In this document: piece by piece, positions 13,401 through 26,044 of the stretch
Position numbering within the stretch: position 1 is the stretch's first letter
Layout of the letters: each line of letters starts with the position of its first letter
Source of the DNA: Pseudomonas neustonica
Lineage (GTDB): Bacteria > Pseudomonadota > Gammaproteobacteria > Pseudomonadales > Pseudomonadaceae
Direction of reading: 5' to 3'
Assembly: GCF_003797945.1 (NCBI RefSeq)
Contig: NZ_RKKU01000018.1
Coordinates: 23,288-87,287 of the forward strand
DNA length: 64,000 nucleotides
Made by a program: the position numbers and the translations under genes
The notes under the pieces: model-generated
Database searches by the model: none
What the model was told of the DNA's origin: nothing
What the model saw: only the letters and a program-made list of their open reading frames with translations

Positions 13401-14884
13401 ACCGCCATCGGGGTATCGTCGCCCATGGAACCAACCGCTTCCTGACCATTCTCGGCCAACGGACGCAGTACCTGATCACGCTCTTCGAAGGTGACCTGGA
13501 ACATTTTCATATACTGCTTCAGACGTTCGGCGCCCAAAAAGTCGGAGCCGTGATCGCGGTCATCAAGCTTTGCCTGAATACGCAGGGCATTTTCTTTCAG
13601 CCACTTGCGGTAGGGGTGGCGCGACTTGAGGCGATCAGCAACATCATCGGTATGCAGCACTTCACCGGTTTCGGTATCGACTGCCAGAATCTGACCAGGA
13701 CCAACGCGGCCTTTACTGATCACGTCTTCAGGCTGGTAATTCCACACGCCGATTTCTGAGGCGAGCGTGATGTAACCGTTCTTGGTTACAACGTAGCGCG
13801 CAGGGCGCAGACCGTTGCGGTCGAGCAGACACACTGCATAACGACCTTCGGTCAGTACGATACCCGCCGGACCATCCCAGGCCTCCATGTGCATGGAGTT
13901 GTATTCATAAAATGCACGCAAGTCGGCATCCATGGTCTCTACGTTCTGCCATGCGGGCGGAACAACCATGCGAATGGCGCGGAACAAATCCATACCACCA
14001 GTAATCAATAACTCAAGCATATTGTCCATGCTTGAGGAGTCGGACCCGGTGGTATTGACCAGCGGAGCCAGACTTTCCAGGTCAGGCATCAAATCGTTGG
14101 TGAATTTGTTACGACGTGCATGAGCCCAGTTGCGGTTAGCGGTGATGGTATTTATCTCACCGTTATGCGCGACCAGACGGAATGGCTGTGCAAGCGGCCA
14201 CTTTGGCAAGGTATTGGTAGAGAAACGCTGATGGAACACGCTGATGGCGGTTTCCATGCGGTCATCGCCCAAATCCGGATAAAACTTATCCAGATCGGCC
14301 GGCATCATCAGGCCTTTGTAGGAGATAACTTTGTGCGACAGACTACAGACGTAAAAATTGCTATCGGCCTGCATGGCGATTTCCGCCTTGCGACGCACAT
14401 AGAATAGCTTGACGCCAAACTGCTGCTCGTCGAGGCCATCACCGGAAACGAACAACTGCTCAATGCGCGGCATGCTGCTCAGCGCCAGTGGCCCCAATAC
14501 CGTCTGGTCAACGGGCACCTCACGCCAACCCAGACTGGTCAGCCCTTGATCCGCCAGCGCGTCGGCAAATGCCTGCTTCGCAGCAGCGGTTGCCGCCGCA
14601 TCGGCGCCCATAAAGACCATCCCGACAGCGTATTGCTCGGGTAGCTGCACGGACAATTGCTCCTGCGCCACTGCGCGCAGAAAACGATCAGGCTTCTGAA
14701 TAAGCAGACCACAACCGTCACCGGTCTTGCCGTCGGCATTGATACCGCCACGGTGTGTCATGCATGTCAGGGCTTCAATAGCCGTCTGGAGTAAGTGATG
14801 ACTGGGCTGACCTTCCATGTGGGCAATCAAGCCGAAGCCACAGTTATCCTTGAACTGATCAGGCTGGTATAAACCTGCTTTCAT
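10436..14884 (-). CDS. gltB: Glutamate synthase large subunit
   Basis: Alpha subunit of NADPH-glutamate synthase: class II glutamine amidotransferase plus FMN/3Fe-4S synthase. 1482 residues. The nucleophile is C15 in [11 protein letters not shown], exposed after removal of a short propeptide. The central and FMN domains occupy roughly 400-1200, with the 3Fe-4S cysteines in [17 protein letters not shown]; the C-terminal GXGXG beta-helix holds [17 protein letters not shown] and [14 protein letters not shown]. The start is ATG 14884: GAGAG lies seven bases upstream. A GTG at 14890 would leave that ribosome site one base away, so it is less likely. Upstream 14885-15113 is AT-rich and must hold the promoter, but no clear -10/-35 pair stood out. 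Confidence 0.97.
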   Translation of the reverse strand: MKAGLYQPDQFKDNCGFGLIAHMEGQPSHHLLQTAIEALTCMTHRGGINADGKTGDGCGLLIQKPDRFLRAVAQEQLSVQLPEQYAVGMVFMGADAAATAAAKQAFADALADQGLTSLGWREVPVDQTVLGPLALSSMPRIEQLFVSGDGLDEQQFGVKLFYVRRKAEIAMQADSNFYVCSLSHKVISYKGLMMPADLDKFYPDLGDDRMETAISVFHQRFSTNTLPKWPLAQPFRLVAHNGEINTITANRNWAHARRNKFTNDLMPDLESLAPLVNTTGSDSSSMDNMLELLITGGMDLFRAIRMVVPPAWQNVETMDADLRAFYEYNSMHMEAWDGPAGIVLTEGRYAVCLLDRNGLRPARYVVTKNGYITLASEIGVWNYQPEDVISKGRVGPGQILAVDTETGEVLHTDDVADRLKSRHPYRKWLKENALRIQAKLDDRDHGSDFLGAERLKQYMKMFQVTFEERDQVLRPLAENGQEAVGSMGDDTPMAVLSSRVRSVYDYFRQQFAQVTNPPIDPLREAIVMSLETCLGAERNVFEETADHANRAILSSPVISPAKWRTLMHLERPGFSVHTIDLNVDESMPLGDAVSDIARQAEAAVREGKSLIVLSDRLIETGKLPVHAALAVGAVHHHLTAVGIRSECNILVETATTRDPHHYAVLIGFGASAVYPYLAYEVLGDLLRTGEVIGDLYEVFKSYRKGISKGLLKILSKMGISTIASYRGAQLFEAVGLADEIVDLCFKGVASRIQGARFCDLQDEQLLLAKEAWNPRKSIQQGGLLKFVFGGEYHAYNPDVVRALQDAVQGDSYDKYLEYAALVNNRPVASLRDLLKVRDDQAPIALDQVEPLEQIFKRFDSAGISLGALSPEAHEAIAEAMNRLGARSNSGEGGEDPARYGTERTSRIKQIASGRFGVTPEYLVNADVLQIKVAQGAKPGEGGQLPGGKVNELIARLRYAVPGVTLISPPPHHDIYSIEDLSQLIFDLKQVNPAALVSVKLVSEPGVGTIAAGVAKAYADLITISGYDGGTGASPLTSIRYAGSPWELGLSEAHQTLRGNDLRGKVRVQTDGGLKTGLDVIKAAILGAESFGFGTGPMIALGCKYLRICHLNNCATGVATQNEHLRDNHYIGTVEMVMNYFTYVATETREWLAKLGVSSLEELIGRTDLLEILPGSTSKQQNLDLEPLLFSKDVAADKPQFCMQPRNPPFDKGETAEKMVEMARACIDGRTGGEFEMKLTNCDRSIGARVSGEIAKVHGNQGMVSAPITYRFKGTAGQSFGVWNAGGLNMYLEGDANDYVGKGMTGGKLVIVPPQGSPFRSEHTSIIGNTCLYGSTGGKLFAAGIAGERFAVRNSGCHAVIEGAGDHCCEYMTGGMVCVLGSTGHNFGAGMTGGFAYVLDRDNSFFDKLNHELVELHRISSESMEVYRSHLTQVLTEYVAETGSPWGAEVLDNLDDFIRRFWLVKPKAASLRALLTSTRANPQ

Positions 14885-15113
14885 AGGCACGCTCTCAAAA
14901 AGCTATTGAATTCAAGCGCTTACAAGAATCAAAAAAGCATTGATCTGGCCAGGCGCCGGACAAAAGGGGGGTAATTGTACACAGCGACATACCTGGCCAC
15001 AATTTTTTTTGAGGCCAGCATGCCGCATTCGCATATTCAAATGTCGTAAATAGGCAAGTTTGCGCTTTACTATAGCGCTAATTCAAACACTGATCCAAGC
15101 CCTCTTCAGCGAA

Positions 15114-15143
15114 GCAGAGACGCCATCAAATCGACGTCTCTGC
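15114..15143 (-). terminator. Hairpin after the SPOR-domain ATPase gene
   Basis: Nine-base perfect stem GCAGAGACG/CGTCTCTGC with a 12-base loop, ten bases past the stop codon of the upstream gene. It lacks a real U-tract (GCTTCGCTG follows on the minus strand), so it may be a weak terminator or an RNA-stabilising 3' end rather than a strong intrinsic terminator. Confidence 0.5.
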
Positions 15144-15152
15144 CCTCTGAAA

Positions 15153-16712
15153 TCAACGCAGCGACTTTTGGATATCGCCGAAACTGCGCGGCCAAGGTTT
15201 ACTGTTGCGCAATGCCTGCGGCAAGCCAGCAATTCCGTCCTGAGCGGCTTGGCGGCCGCCATAGCTACCTTGAGTAACAACGAACCACGGAGCACCCTGA
15301 TGGGTTGTTTCGAAGTAACCAATATCATTTAGCTGCGCGTGCGCTTCAACAAAGCTGACCGCCGACTGCTCGGCGCGCGTCCCCAATAGCTGAATCGCAT
15401 AGCGGCTGGCGGCCTGCTCTCGATACCACGGTGTCTGACGCGCGCCTGTGCTGCCTTGAGCTACCGAGCTTGCCTTGGGCGGATCGTTGCTCGCAGCAAC
15501 AGCAGTAGCCGCAGGACTCGCTGGAGCAGGCAACGCTGGAGCAGCGACCGGAGCGACCGGTGGGCTGCTTGCTGCAGACTCAGCAGCGCTTGTTGCCGCA
15601 ACCACTGGCGGCGGCGACTCTGGCTCTGGCGCGGGGGCAGCTTCAACTACTTCTGGAACATCAGCATCATCAGTTTCTGCAACGGGAGAAGGCGAAACAC
15701 CTGTCGCCATATCACTACCCGCAGGCAGCGGTGCAGTTGGCGGCACGGGACTCTCAAGCTCAGCATCCCCATTCAAACGCACTTCCGGGATAGGCTCAGG
15801 CAACGCCAAAACAGTCGTTTCCGGTTCTTTGGGCTGATCGCCCATGTACCATGCAACGCCCACACCCAGCGCTACCAAGGCCAATGCGGCCAAAGTACCA
15901 ATCGGCAGCCCACCGCGCTTGGCCCGCTCGGCAGCAGCCAGAGGTGCTTGCTCCATGGATTCGAGCATAATCCGACGACCCGCTTCATTAATAGCGCCCG
16001 GCCAGCCTCCCGACTGATCATGGACAGCAGCAATCTGCTCATCTGACAGCAACTCAATGCCTTGACCAGCCCCTTCGAGGCGCTGCCCGAGGTAATCGCG
16101 AGTCTCATCCAGATCAAGCGGCTGCAGCGCAGCAAGGTGGAACGCACTGTCTTCCGGAGATGCCTGCAACGACTCTAATGCAGGCGCGATTAGCTCTGCA
16201 TCCGCAAACAAAAACACGCGAGGGGCAGTCTGACCCGCTTCGGCGATTTCAGTAAGCATACTGAGAGCAGATGGCTCCAACGCTTCCGCATCGTCAATAA
16301 CCAGATAAAGCTGAATACCTACAGCGTCGCTAGACTGCGACTTATCCAACAGGCTTCCAACATCACGGCCGTCGGCATTGACCGCTTGGCAGACATAACC
16401 CAGCAAGGCATCTTCAGCGGAAAATTCGCGCGCAGACAGCACAACGCATTGCACGCTCTCCTTGTTACTGCTGGCGACCAAAGCTTGGCGTAACAAGGTT
16501 TTGCCACTACCTTCTGGCCCCGTAACCACGAGCATTTGGCTACTATAGCGAGCCAGATGATGCAGCTCTGCTAGAACGGGCTTGCGCTTCGGCGTAAAGA
16601 ACTTGAAGCCCGGCGTACGAGGAGCAAAGGGATCGTGGCTGAACTGATAATAATCCAGCAACCGGTCGATTTCATTCATTGAGGTGAAACCCTCTTCCTT
16701 GTTTGACGTCAT
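15153..16712 (-). CDS. AAA ATPase with C-terminal SPOR domain (DamX-like)
   Basis: Predicted inner-membrane protein that binds denuded peptidoglycan at the septum through its SPOR domain. Walker [11 protein letters not shown] is near residue 62 and Walker B-like [11 protein letters not shown] near 135; a single hydrophobic segment ([17 protein letters not shown]) near 275-290 is followed by a Pro/Ala/Ser-rich linker to about 425 and a SPOR-like end ([17 protein letters not shown] to [10 protein letters not shown]). The start at 16712 forms an ATGA overlap with the aroB stop, suggesting coupling; the ATG at 16679 ([12 protein letters not shown]) fits the length of homologues and has AAGAGG about 11 bases upstream, so it is a real alternative. 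It sits between aroB and gltB, as in other pseudomonads. Confidence 0.85.
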   Translation of the reverse strand: MTSNKEEGFTSMNEIDRLLDYYQFSHDPFAPRTPGFKFFTPKRKPVLAELHHLARYSSQMLVVTGPEGSGKTLLRQALVASSNKESVQCVVLSAREFSAEDALLGYVCQAVNADGRDVGSLLDKSQSSDAVGIQLYLVIDDAEALEPSALSMLTEIAEAGQTAPRVFLFADAELIAPALESLQASPEDSAFHLAALQPLDLDETRDYLGQRLEGAGQGIELLSDEQIAAVHDQSGGWPGAINEAGRRIMLESMEQAPLAAAERAKRGGLPIGTLAALALVALGVGVAWYMGDQPKEPETTVLALPEPIPEVRLNGDAELESPVPPTAPLPAGSDMATGVSPSPVAETDDADVPEVVEAAPAPEPESPPPVVAATSAAESAASSPPVAPVAAPALPAPASPAATAVAASNDPPKASSVAQGSTGARQTPWYREQAASRYAIQLLGTRAEQSAVSFVEAHAQLNDIGYFETTHQGAPWFVVTQGSYGGRQAAQDGIAGLPQALRNSKPWPRSFGDIQKSLR

Positions 16713-17788
16713 TCTGGCGACATCGCCAAGCAGTCTGATAGTGCCGTTGTATCAAAATCCGCGGTTACGATCGCGTCGCCCAGCCCCTTAAGCAGAACCA
16801 AGCGTAGCTGCCCATCCAGCACTTTTTTGTCGACCGCCATAAGACGCCTGAAGTCTGCTGCCAACATGCTTTGGGGAGGTGTCACCGGCAAGCCCGCCGA
16901 GGCAACTATATCTTTGCCGCGAGCAAGCTCGTCAGAACCAATCCAGCCCATACGCGCAGAAAGATCCAGCGCCATTACCATTCCAGCACCTACCGCCTCA
17001 CCGTGTAACCAAACGCCATAGCCCTGATGCGTTTCGATGGCATGGCCAAAGGTATGCCCAAAGTTCAGCAGTGCGCGCACACCGCCCTCTCGCTCGTCTT
17101 CTGCCACCACTTCGGCTTTAATCGAACAGGAGCGCTCAATCGCCTCGGTCACTGCGCCGGGATCAAGCGCACGCAGGCGCGGCATATTGGACTCTAGCCA
17201 CGTCAAAAAAAGAGCATCACGAATAAAGCCGTATTTGATGATTTCCGCCAAGCCTGCGCTAACCTCACGCGGAGGCAGCGTTTGCAAGCTGGCGGTATCT
17301 ATCAATACCGCTTGGGGCTGATAGAAAGCACCAATCATGTTTTTGCCGGCAGGGTGGTTAATGCCGGTTTTCCCGCCTACTGACGAGTCAACTTGAGATA
17401 GGAGAGTCGTGGGTATCTGAATGAAATCCACACCTCGTTGATAGCACGCAGCGGCAAACCCCGTCATATCACCTATTACGCCGCCACCTAATGCAATCAA
17501 GGTAGTCCTGCGATCATGTCTGTCAGTCAGCAGCGCATCAAATATCTGCTGCAGGGTAGTCCAGTTCTTGAACGCCTCGCCCGTAGGCAATATTACTCTG
17601 GTGATCCTGTAACCACTCAAAGCCGATTCCAGGGCATCCAGGTAAAGAGGCGCGACCGTATCGTCGGTGACGATACAAACCTGCTTGCCCTTGATGTGCG
17701 ACGCCAAAAGACCAGGCTTTTCAAAAAGGCCCGACCCTATATAAATAGGATAACTACGGTCACCAAGATCGACATTCAAACACTGCAT
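16709..17788 (-). CDS. aroB: 3-dehydroquinate synthase
   Basis: Second step of the shikimate pathway: converts DAHP to 3-dehydroquinate, NAD- and metal-dependent. 359 residues from ATG 17788, which has GGGAGAAG about six bases upstream; a start at 17854 lacks that and would add 22 atypical residues. Family motifs: [33 protein letters not shown] and the metal-ligand region [10 protein letters not shown]. Located 174 bases after aroK in one transcript and overlapping the next gene by four bases. Confidence 0.97.
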   Translation of the reverse strand: MQCLNVDLGDRSYPIYIGSGLFEKPGLLASHIKGKQVCIVTDDTVAPLYLDALESALSGYRITRVILPTGEAFKNWTTLQQIFDALLTDRHDRRTTLIALGGGVIGDMTGFAAACYQRGVDFIQIPTTLLSQVDSSVGGKTGINHPAGKNMIGAFYQPQAVLIDTASLQTLPPREVSAGLAEIIKYGFIRDALFLTWLESNMPRLRALDPGAVTEAIERSCSIKAEVVAEDEREGGVRALLNFGHTFGHAIETHQGYGVWLHGEAVGAGMVMALDLSARMGWIGSDELARGKDIVASAGLPVTPPQSMLAADFRRLMAVDKKVLDGQLRLVLLKGLGDAIVTADFDTTALSDCLAMSPE

Positions 17789-17962
17789 CCAACTTCTCCC
17801 TCTAGCGTTCGCGAAGCATACAACATACGGCCTTCGCGCGGATATGCCGCCCACGCAAAAGCCTTTAAAGCGAAGAAATCAGATCAGGGAGAAGTGAGTT
17901 ACTTAAAGGGCAATGCAATCAATAAAGCACGAAAGGCATCCAGCCCGCACACCAGGTGCGAG

Positions 17963-18478
17963 CTATCCCTCCAGCAACTTGGTCACTATGGTGTTGACTA
18001 CGTTTTTGGGGCCACGCTGATCTGTCTCTATAACCAGGTCAGCTATATCCATATAAAGCGGATCGCGCTTGGCCATCAGGTCACGCAAAACGCTCTCCGG
18101 ATCGCTAGTCTGCAACAAGGGACGTTGCCGATCTTTAGCTGTGCGCTGTAATTGCTGTTCGACGCTGGTACGCAGGTAAACCACTAAGCCATGTGCCGCC
18201 AATGCAGAGCGATTTGCATCACGCATAACGACGCCACCGCCGGTAGCGAGCACTATCCCGTCTTCTTGCACGAGCTCGGCGATCATAGCCTCTTCACGCT
18301 GCCTGAAGCCTTCTTCACCTTCAACATCAAAGATCCAGGGAATATCCGCACCCGTTCGCACCTCAATCTCACGATCAGAGTCCTTGAACGGGTATTTGAG
18401 TTCCTTGGCAAGAAGACGCCCGATGGTGCTTTTACCTGCCCCCATCGGGCCTACCAGAAAAACGTTATTCAAGCCCAT
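17963..18478 (-). CDS. aroK: Shikimate kinase
   Basis: Phosphorylates shikimate at the 3-hydroxyl with ATP. 171 residues. Walker [10 protein letters not shown] at 10-18, the shikimate-binding DSDREIE near 33-39, and ATGGGVVMR near 79-87. The start codon shares one base with the pilQ stop (TAATG), so translation is coupled to the pilus operon, an arrangement conserved in Pseudomonas and other gammaproteobacteria. Confidence 0.97.
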   Translation of the reverse strand: MGLNNVFLVGPMGAGKSTIGRLLAKELKYPFKDSDREIEVRTGADIPWIFDVEGEEGFRQREEAMIAELVQEDGIVLATGGGVVMRDANRSALAAHGLVVYLRTSVEQQLQRTAKDRQRPLLQTSDPESVLRDLMAKRDPLYMDIADLVIETDQRGPKNVVNTIVTKLLEG

Positions 18479-20649
18479 TATCTTGCAAGCGTAATGGCGC
18501 CGTTGTTGATAATGCGCGGAGTGAGGAAGATCAACAGCTCATTCTTACTCTCGTTAGTAACATCTCGACGAAAAGCTCGCCCTAACAGCGGCAAATCACC
18601 AAGAAAGGGCACCTTCTCCTCGGCACTTTGAGTTTGGCTAGAGAAAACGCCACCAATCACAATAGTCTCACCATCGGCAACGAGTATTTTGGCATCCACT
18701 TCGTTTTTACGGATAGTCGGCACGCCATTTACCACCTGAGTAAAGTCAGCCTCATCCTTAGTAACAACCACCTCCATAATAACCTGATTATCTGGAGTTA
18801 TCTGTGGAGTGACTTCGAGAGAAAGAACAGCTTCAGCAAAGGCAGTAGTTGTTGCTCCACTTGAGCTGGCCTCTTGGTAGGGAATCTCTGACCCCTTCAG
18901 GATTTTGGCCGTCTCTTTGTCTGAGGTGACAACCTTAGGCTGAGATATAATTTCCCCATTACCTGTGCTCTCCATAGCCGAAAGTTGCAAATCAAGAATA
19001 GCATTGTCAGTGATAAAGCCAATGCCAATTCCTGATGTGGCGCCAATCACACCCATATCTACAAAGGGTGAATTCGGGTCCCGCTCGGCTATACCGTAGT
19101 ATCCCCCTGTAGTAGTTCCATCAGGGACAAAATCTGGAGCTTCGCCGATAGACGTTTGAGTATCTTTACCGAATGCATTGAATCGGCTACCCAGATTCAG
19201 ACTTCCCCCCCAACGGACACCGAGCGCCTTATCGAAACCAACGTTAGCTTCTACAATTCGGGCTTCTATCATGACCTGGCGTACCGGAATATCCAACTGA
19301 GTAACGATGCGCCTCAACTCATCAAGCTTCTCTTGAGTTTCCAATGCAATAATACTGTTGGTACGGGCATCAACGGTTAACGATCCTCGCTGGGAGTCTG
19401 TGTCTGTGGCAGTGACCGATTGGAATAACTGCGCGATGTCTGCTGCATTGGCATAATTTACCTGAATTAACTCACGACGCAGCGGAGCCAACTCTGAAAT
19501 TTGCTTCTGCGACTCAAGCTCCTGACGCTCGCGAGCGGCAATCTCGTCAGCTGGCGCAACCAGTAATACATTACCTATTTGGCGCTTATCCAAGCCCTTG
19601 GTTTTCAGAACCAAATCCAATGCCTGATCCCAAGGCACATTCTGCAGGCGCAAGGTAATGCTTCCCTGCACAGTGTCACTGGCAACCAGGTTCAAATCAG
19701 TAAAGTCCGCAATCAACTGCAACACCGAGCGAACCTCAATATCCTGAAAATTCAGCGACAGCTTCTCACCCGAGTATGTAAAGGAGTCCGCACGACGCTG
19801 CTCCACCTCTGCGCGAGTAAGTGGCTTGAAACTGACTGTCAGACGATTATCAGTTTGATAAACCAAGTGCTCATACTGACCAGTTGGCTCAATAACAATA
19901 CTGGCGTTGTTACCGTTGCTGGACGCGTTGATAAAGTTAACCGGCGTAGCGAAGTCTTTAACATCCAACTGGACTCGCAACTCATCAGGCAAGCGAGTAT
20001 TTGGAAAATTAAGCTTGACTCGCCCACCCTGCTCTTCAACATCTACCCGGATTGAGGGGTCGGTCAAATCAACAATAACGTTACCTTCGCCGTCATCGCC
20101 GCGCTGAAAGTCCAGACTGCTAATGGCACGACCAGAAGTCACTGCGCCAGAGACTGCAGGCTCAGATTCAGCACGCCAATTATCATTGCGCGCCACAGCT
20201 GTCTCGGATGCGGAGGCATTCGTGGAGGCTACAGGAGCGCCACCCACCAGCACGAACAGGCTATTGCCTTCAGCGCGCGTTGTGTAAGGTGCCAAATCGG
20301 CCAGATTGATAATCAGACGAGTACGATCGTTCGCCTCTACGACGGTAACGCTGCGGGCGTTACCCAGCCCCAATTCACGATTACGCTCACCCAACTTGTT
20401 CTTAACACCCGGCAGATCCAAGGCGATACGAGCAGGCTCGTCAATGGTATAACCTTTAGGCGACCCGTTAACCGGCTCATCAAACGTCAGCTTCAGCTCA
20501 ACGCGATCACCCGGCAGAGACGCAACGTCCATCTTCTGTAAATCTGCGGCCAGGGCCAATGGGCTCAGCAGCGCGAGTGCGGCTGCCAACGATAGTTTTC
20601 TGGTTAGAGGCATTTGCTTGCGTTCCACGCGTGACTGTTTGCAGTTCAT
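18478..20649 (-). CDS. pilQ: Type IV pilus outer-membrane secretin
   Basis: Forms the outer-membrane channel through which the pilus fibre passes. 723 residues with a signal peptide (hydrophobic [13 protein letters not shown], cleavage before ADLQ). AMIN domains lie in the first ~300 residues, followed by the N0/N1 region ([18 protein letters not shown]) and the secretin core with [14 protein letters not shown] and [15 protein letters not shown]. The ATG at 20649 is preceded by GGGAGAG at good spacing; the internal ATG at 20613 would shorten only the charged leader. Last pil gene before aroK. Confidence 0.97.
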   Translation of the reverse strand: MNCKQSRVERKQMPLTRKLSLAAALALLSPLALAADLQKMDVASLPGDRVELKLTFDEPVNGSPKGYTIDEPARIALDLPGVKNKLGERNRELGLGNARSVTVVEANDRTRLIINLADLAPYTTRAEGNSLFVLVGGAPVASTNASASETAVARNDNWRAESEPAVSGAVTSGRAISSLDFQRGDDGEGNVIVDLTDPSIRVDVEEQGGRVKLNFPNTRLPDELRVQLDVKDFATPVNFINASSNGNNASIVIEPTGQYEHLVYQTDNRLTVSFKPLTRAEVEQRRADSFTYSGEKLSLNFQDIEVRSVLQLIADFTDLNLVASDTVQGSITLRLQNVPWDQALDLVLKTKGLDKRQIGNVLLVAPADEIAARERQELESQKQISELAPLRRELIQVNYANAADIAQLFQSVTATDTDSQRGSLTVDARTNSIIALETQEKLDELRRIVTQLDIPVRQVMIEARIVEANVGFDKALGVRWGGSLNLGSRFNAFGKDTQTSIGEAPDFVPDGTTTGGYYGIAERDPNSPFVDMGVIGATSGIGIGFITDNAILDLQLSAMESTGNGEIISQPKVVTSDKETAKILKGSEIPYQEASSSGATTTAFAEAVLSLEVTPQITPDNQVIMEVVVTKDEADFTQVVNGVPTIRKNEVDAKILVADGETIVIGGVFSSQTQSAEEKVPFLGDLPLLGRAFRRDVTNESKNELLIFLTPRIINNGAITLAR

Positions 20650-20669
20650 ATTATCTCTCCCTGGTTGAC

Positions 20670-21197
20670 CTATCCGCGCTCAGGCAAGCTGAGAGTCCGC
20701 GGGCGCTCCAACCAACCCCCTTCACCGTCCGGCACGATCTCGACCACGTCGACCCGGTTATCCTGAATCCCCGTAATGCGGCCATAGTTACGCCCCAGAT
20801 AGTCACCAACCTTGACTCGATGCACACTTCCAGCACCCTGAATAAGGGCCTGCATGCCGTTGTTATTGCTCAAAGTACCAACCATTTCGAAGCTTTCAAT
20901 ATTAAAGCCTTCAAGAAACTGCTTTACGCGATTCTCGTCCGGCTTAATGTCCTGAGAGCCACGCTGACGCTGGGTTAGATCTATGCGAATGGGCGGCTGA
21001 AAGGGACTTCTCAAAGAAGCTGCGCTGTAAGTGAAAGCCTCATAGGGCTCAAAGCGCGGTAAAGGCTCGATTTTCCCGGCTGGTCTGGCACGCGTTTCAT
21101 CCATAAAGCGCTGCAGATCAGCAAACTCATTACCACCACACCCCGCCAAACCAAATATGGCGAGAAGCGATATGCAGGTTAGGTTCTTGTTAATCAT
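20670..21197 (-). CDS. pilP: Type IV pilus pilotin-like lipoprotein of the alignment complex
   Basis: Inner-membrane-anchored periplasmic lipoprotein that links PilNO to PilQ. 175 residues with lipobox LAGC (C20). The C-terminal beta domain contains MQALIQGAGSVHRVKVGDYLG and ITGIQDNRVDVVEI. Its start overlaps the pilO stop by one base (TAATG). Confidence 0.96.
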   Translation of the reverse strand: MINKNLTCISLLAIFGLAGCGGNEFADLQRFMDETRARPAGKIEPLPRFEPYEAFTYSAASLRSPFQPPIRIDLTQRQRGSQDIKPDENRVKQFLEGFNIESFEMVGTLSNNNGMQALIQGAGSVHRVKVGDYLGRNYGRITGIQDNRVDVVEIVPDGEGGWLERPRTLSLPERG

Positions 21198-21820
21198 TAT
21201 TCTTGGCCTCCTGCATCATTGTAGCGATAGGTCTTGGCCACAATATTCATTGTCAGAAGGTCTGGATTGTCCGCACTAATCGGCTCGATCACAAAGTCAT
21301 TGAGCGTCACGATGCGGGGCAAACCTGCAACACTGCTAACAAAAGTCGCGAGATCATGGTAACTACCCCGAACCACGATATTAATTGGCAGCTCAACGTA
21401 AAACTGTTGTGCCACTTCAGGCTGCAGTGTAATCGACTCAAACTCCAAGCCGCTATTGAGGCCCATCTGTGTAATATCCTCCAGCAGACCAGGAACCTCA
21501 CTGTCTTTCGGCAACTGCTTCAGCAAGCCGCTGAAGCGCTCCTCGATTTCTGCCAGCTGCTCCTTATAGGCTTCCAGATTAGCGGCACGAAACGACTTAT
21601 CTTGATACTCCTTGCGCAGCGTAACCTCTTGCGACTCTACCCGCTCCAGGCCTGACTGGAGGTCTTTCAGATGAAACTGATAGCCCAACAGCAGCAGCAC
21701 GACAAACACCAGCACACAAACAATCACCTTGAGTGCGCCGGGCCAGGAACCAATGTTATTGAAGTCCAGGTTATTTAAATCAACCTTCTTCAAGCTCTCA
21801 ATCGATTGCGAAAGACTCAT
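21197..21820 (-). CDS. pilO: Type IV pilus inner-membrane alignment protein
   Basis: Bitopic inner-membrane protein that pairs with PilN. 207 residues: cytoplasmic start, one transmembrane helix at about 29-50 (ALKVIVCVLVFVVLLLLGY), a coiled-coil stretch rich in Glu/Gln at about 58-100, then a ferredoxin-like periplasmic domain. ATGA overlap with pilN. Confidence 0.96.
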   Translation of the reverse strand: MSLSQSIESLKKVDLNNLDFNNIGSWPGALKVIVCVLVFVVLLLLGYQFHLKDLQSGLERVESQEVTLRKEYQDKSFRAANLEAYKEQLAEIEERFSGLLKQLPKDSEVPGLLEDITQMGLNSGLEFESITLQPEVAQQFYVELPINIVVRGSYHDLATFVSSVAGLPRIVTLNDFVIEPISADNPDLLTMNIVAKTYRYNDAGGQE

Positions 21821-22394
21821 GGCTGCTGTTCTCCCTCAGCGGCACTGGCACGCGGCTCAGTTTGCTTCACTGTCAGCTCGAAGACGTTAGCCTGATCAAG
21901 CGCTCCAGAAGTAACCGCTCGTACTGCCGTCAAGTTTGGTGAAACCAGCCAATCAGAGGCATCCATCTGACGCATCAATTTGGATACACGGCTATTGGAC
22001 TCGGCACCACCTTGGATGCTTACAGAAGCCCCCTTCATGGCGACAGATGTAAAATAGACGCCGTCCGGCAAGGTCCGAGTCAACTCATCAAATACCCTGA
22101 CGATAATGGGACGATTGCCCTGAAGATCCTGAATGATCTTCATGCGATCCAGCAGCTGAGTACGGCGGGCCTGCAACTCTTCGATTTCCTTGATACGCGA
22201 TTCCAGAAGAGTGATCTCCTTCTGAAGAAAAGCGTTGCGGGCTTTCTGGTGCTCAATTTTGCCGTTCAGGTGACGATCACCGAGGAAGACCAAAGCGCCA
22301 GCAAAGACGACTACCAGCGCGAGAATGGTCAAAAACTCCTTTTTTCGTTCTTCCCTTAGCTGCTCGCGCCAAGGCAAAAGGTTAATGCGAGCCA

Positions 22395-22395
<1 letters not shown>
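21817..22395 (-). CDS. pilN: Type IV pilus inner-membrane alignment protein
   Basis: Partner of PilO; its conserved N-terminal cytoplasmic tail binds PilM. The tail MARINLLPWREQLREERKK carries the INLLPWR motif. One transmembrane helix at about 23-41, then coiled coil and a periplasmic domain. 192 residues; starts one base inside the pilM stop (TAATG). Confidence 0.96.
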
Positions 22396-23486
<1,091 letters not shown>

Positions 23487-23565
23487 TTACGGACGGTTTA
23501 TGTTTTCCTACATTAAATAACAGTACTTGTACAAGCGCAAATAGCTAAATCAAAAAAAATACGCT

Positions 23566-23571
23566 TATAAT
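23566..23571 (+). promoter_or_regulatory. ponA: Candidate sigma-70 -10 element for ponA
   Basis: A consensus TATAAT 74 bases before the ponA start, preceded by an eight-A run. No convincing -35 hexamer is found at 16-18 bases, so this is a -10 call only. It lies in the 185-base divergent gap with pilM. Confidence 0.5.
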
Positions 23572-23644
23572 GCACCCTGCTACACCCTTCGAAGAGCAGC
23601 CATACTGCTAACTTTCTAATTATTCAGGGAATTCCGCATCCCTT

Positions 23645-26044
23645 ATGCGTTTATTAAAATTTATATTCTGGTCACTTTTAGCACTAGCTTGCACCCCAGT
23701 AATGGTGCTTAGTGGCGTCGCACTTTATCTCAGTCCGGCTTTACCAGACGTAGACACCCTTCGGGACGTTGAGCTGCAGACACCACTGCGGATATATAGC
23801 ACAGATAATAAGCTGATTGCAGAGTTTGGTGAGATGCGCCGCTTCCCAATTACCTACGATGAGGTGCCGAGCACATTTGTGCACGCTCTACTGGCCGCCG
23901 AGGACGATAATTTCCTTCATCACCATGGCGTTGACCCAGCAGGCTTGGTACGCGCCGCTGCAGAGCTTATACAGACCGGCCACATTCAAACCGGTGGCAG
24001 CACTATCACCATGCAGGTCGCCAAAAACTACTTCCTGTCCAGCAACCGGGTATTCTCGCGCAAGCTAAACGAGATCCTGCTGGCACTGCAAATTGAGCGC
24101 AACCTGACCAAGCAGGAAATCTTTGAGCTCTACATTAATAAGATCTACCTGGGCAACCGTGCCTACGGCATCGAGGCTGCAGCACAGGTCTACTACGGCA
24201 AGTCCATCAGCGAGTTACCGCTCGCAGATCTCGCCATGATTGCCGGGCTGCCCAAGGCACCGTCACGGTATAACCCGATATCCAACCCAGAACGCACCAA
24301 AGAGCGGCGGGACTGGATCCTACGGCGAATGCTTACGTTGGGCTACATTGACCAGGCCAGCTACGAGACCGCAGTAGCTAAACCCATCACTGCCAGCAAC
24401 CACGGAGCCAATCCAGAAATGGAGGCGCCTTATATTGCTGAAATGGCCAGACTAGAAATGGTTGAACGTTTTGGCGACGAAGCCTATACCCAAGGCTACA
24501 ACGTATACACTACAGTCAGCAGCGAGATGCAGGACCTGGCCAACCATGCGCTGCGCACTGGTCTGCAGGAATATGACCAACGCCATGGCTACCGTGGACC
24601 CGAGGCGCGCAATCCAGACATCACCTTGGAAAAAGGCGCCAGCCTGCTGAATAATTACCAAAGTCTTGGTGGCCTTGAGCCTGCGCTCGTTATTGCTGTG
24701 AATGAAGACAATGTGGAACTGGCATTCCGCCGTGACCCGCCCGGCACTATTGCCTGGGATGATATGAAATGGGCTCGGCCTTATTTGAGCGCAAACGGCA
24801 TGGGGCCTCGCCCAGGAAAACCTGCTGACGTGCTTCAACCCGGCGACATAGTCCGTGTCAGCTCGGTTGAGGGCGAAAATCAATACCGGCTTGCTCAACT
24901 GCCCAAGGCACAAAGTGCCCTTGTGGTACTTGGCCCACAAGATGGCAGCATCAAAGCGCTCATCGGCGGCTTCTCATTTGTCGAGAGCAACTATAACCGC
25001 GCAACCCAGGCCCGCCGGCAGCCCGGCTCCAGCTTCAAGCCATTCCTCTACTGCGCTGCGCTGGATAACGGCTATACACCTGCCAGCCTAGTCAACGATG
25101 CCCCGCTGGTGTTCGTCGACGACTATCTGGATTCCATTTGGCGCCCCAAAAACTCGGGTGGCGATTTCCTTGGCCCGATCCGTTTGCGCGAAGCCTTGTA
25201 CCGTTCACGTAACCTGGTATCCATCCGCCTACTGCAGGACCTTGGCGTAGACCATGCCATGACCTACATAGAGCGTTTCGGTTTCTCCAAGTCGGAACTG
25301 CCGCGCCACCTTTCAGCCGCCCTCGGCACATCCGAGCAGACGCCACTGCAAATTGCGCAGGGTTACACCACCTTCGCCAACGGCGGTTATGCGGTTAAAC
25401 CCTACCTGATCGATCGTATCGAAAACCGCTACGCTGAGCTGATCGACTATGCTCGTCCGGCCGTTACACCAGCGCAAATGGAGCAGGAGCAAGCCAGACT
25501 TGATGCGTATTATCTGCGCAAGCCCGAAGGCCCAGCACCCGAAGTTGAAAAAGCAGAGCGCGTAGTAGATGGGCGCACTGTTTACCAGCTCAACAGCATG
25601 CTGCGCGATGTCATCCGGCGGGGTACGGGTGTGCGTGCCCGTGCACTGAACCGTAATGACCTGGCGGGCAAGACGGGTACCACCAACGAGCAAAAAGACG
25701 CATGGTTCTCCGGCTTCAACCCGGGACTGGTGGCAACGGCATGGGTCGGCTTTGACCAACCAAGCACATTGGGACGTCGGGAGTTTGGCGGCACTGCGGC
25801 ATTACCAATCTGGATGAAGTTCATGGGCCCTGCACTGGAAGGCGTTCCAGAGGAAAGGCTACGCATGCCCAGAGGCATGGTTACGGCGCGCATCGACGCC
25901 GACACAGGGCGCAGCGCACCGCCAGGCAGCAGAAACGCGTTCATGGAAATATTCAAGCAGGAAGACGCACCACCACCGTATAGCGAGCTCGGCTTGGGTG
26001 GCTATGGCAGCGGCGGCGCCTCTACCCCGCTTGAGCTGTTCTGA
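23645..26044 (+). CDS. ponA: Penicillin-binding protein 1A (bifunctional transglycosylase/transpeptidase)
   Basis: Class A PBP that polymerises and crosslinks peptidoglycan; inner membrane, catalytic domains periplasmic. 799 residues. N-terminal membrane anchor at about 5-30; GT51 transglycosylase with catalytic E86 in LAAEDDNFLHHHG and QTGGSTITMQVAKN; an OB-like insert at about 330-430; transpeptidase with nucleophile S462 in QPGSSFKPF, SRN at YRSRNLVS and KTGT at 676-679. The last 43 bases overlap the convergent LysR gene. Confidence 0.96.
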   Translation: MRLLKFIFWSLLALACTPVMVLSGVALYLSPALPDVDTLRDVELQTPLRIYSTDNKLIAEFGEMRRFPITYDEVPSTFVHALLAAEDDNFLHHHGVDPAGLVRAAAELIQTGHIQTGGSTITMQVAKNYFLSSNRVFSRKLNEILLALQIERNLTKQEIFELYINKIYLGNRAYGIEAAAQVYYGKSISELPLADLAMIAGLPKAPSRYNPISNPERTKERRDWILRRMLTLGYIDQASYETAVAKPITASNHGANPEMEAPYIAEMARLEMVERFGDEAYTQGYNVYTTVSSEMQDLANHALRTGLQEYDQRHGYRGPEARNPDITLEKGASLLNNYQSLGGLEPALVIAVNEDNVELAFRRDPPGTIAWDDMKWARPYLSANGMGPRPGKPADVLQPGDIVRVSSVEGENQYRLAQLPKAQSALVVLGPQDGSIKALIGGFSFVESNYNRATQARRQPGSSFKPFLYCAALDNGYTPASLVNDAPLVFVDDYLDSIWRPKNSGGDFLGPIRLREALYRSRNLVSIRLLQDLGVDHAMTYIERFGFSKSELPRHLSAALGTSEQTPLQIAQGYTTFANGGYAVKPYLIDRIENRYAELIDYARPAVTPAQMEQEQARLDAYYLRKPEGPAPEVEKAERVVDGRTVYQLNSMLRDVIRRGTGVRARALNRNDLAGKTGTTNEQKDAWFSGFNPGLVATAWVGFDQPSTLGRREFGGTAALPIWMKFMGPALEGVPEERLRMPRGMVTARIDADTGRSAPPGSRNAFMEIFKQEDAPPPYSELGLGGYGSGGASTPLELF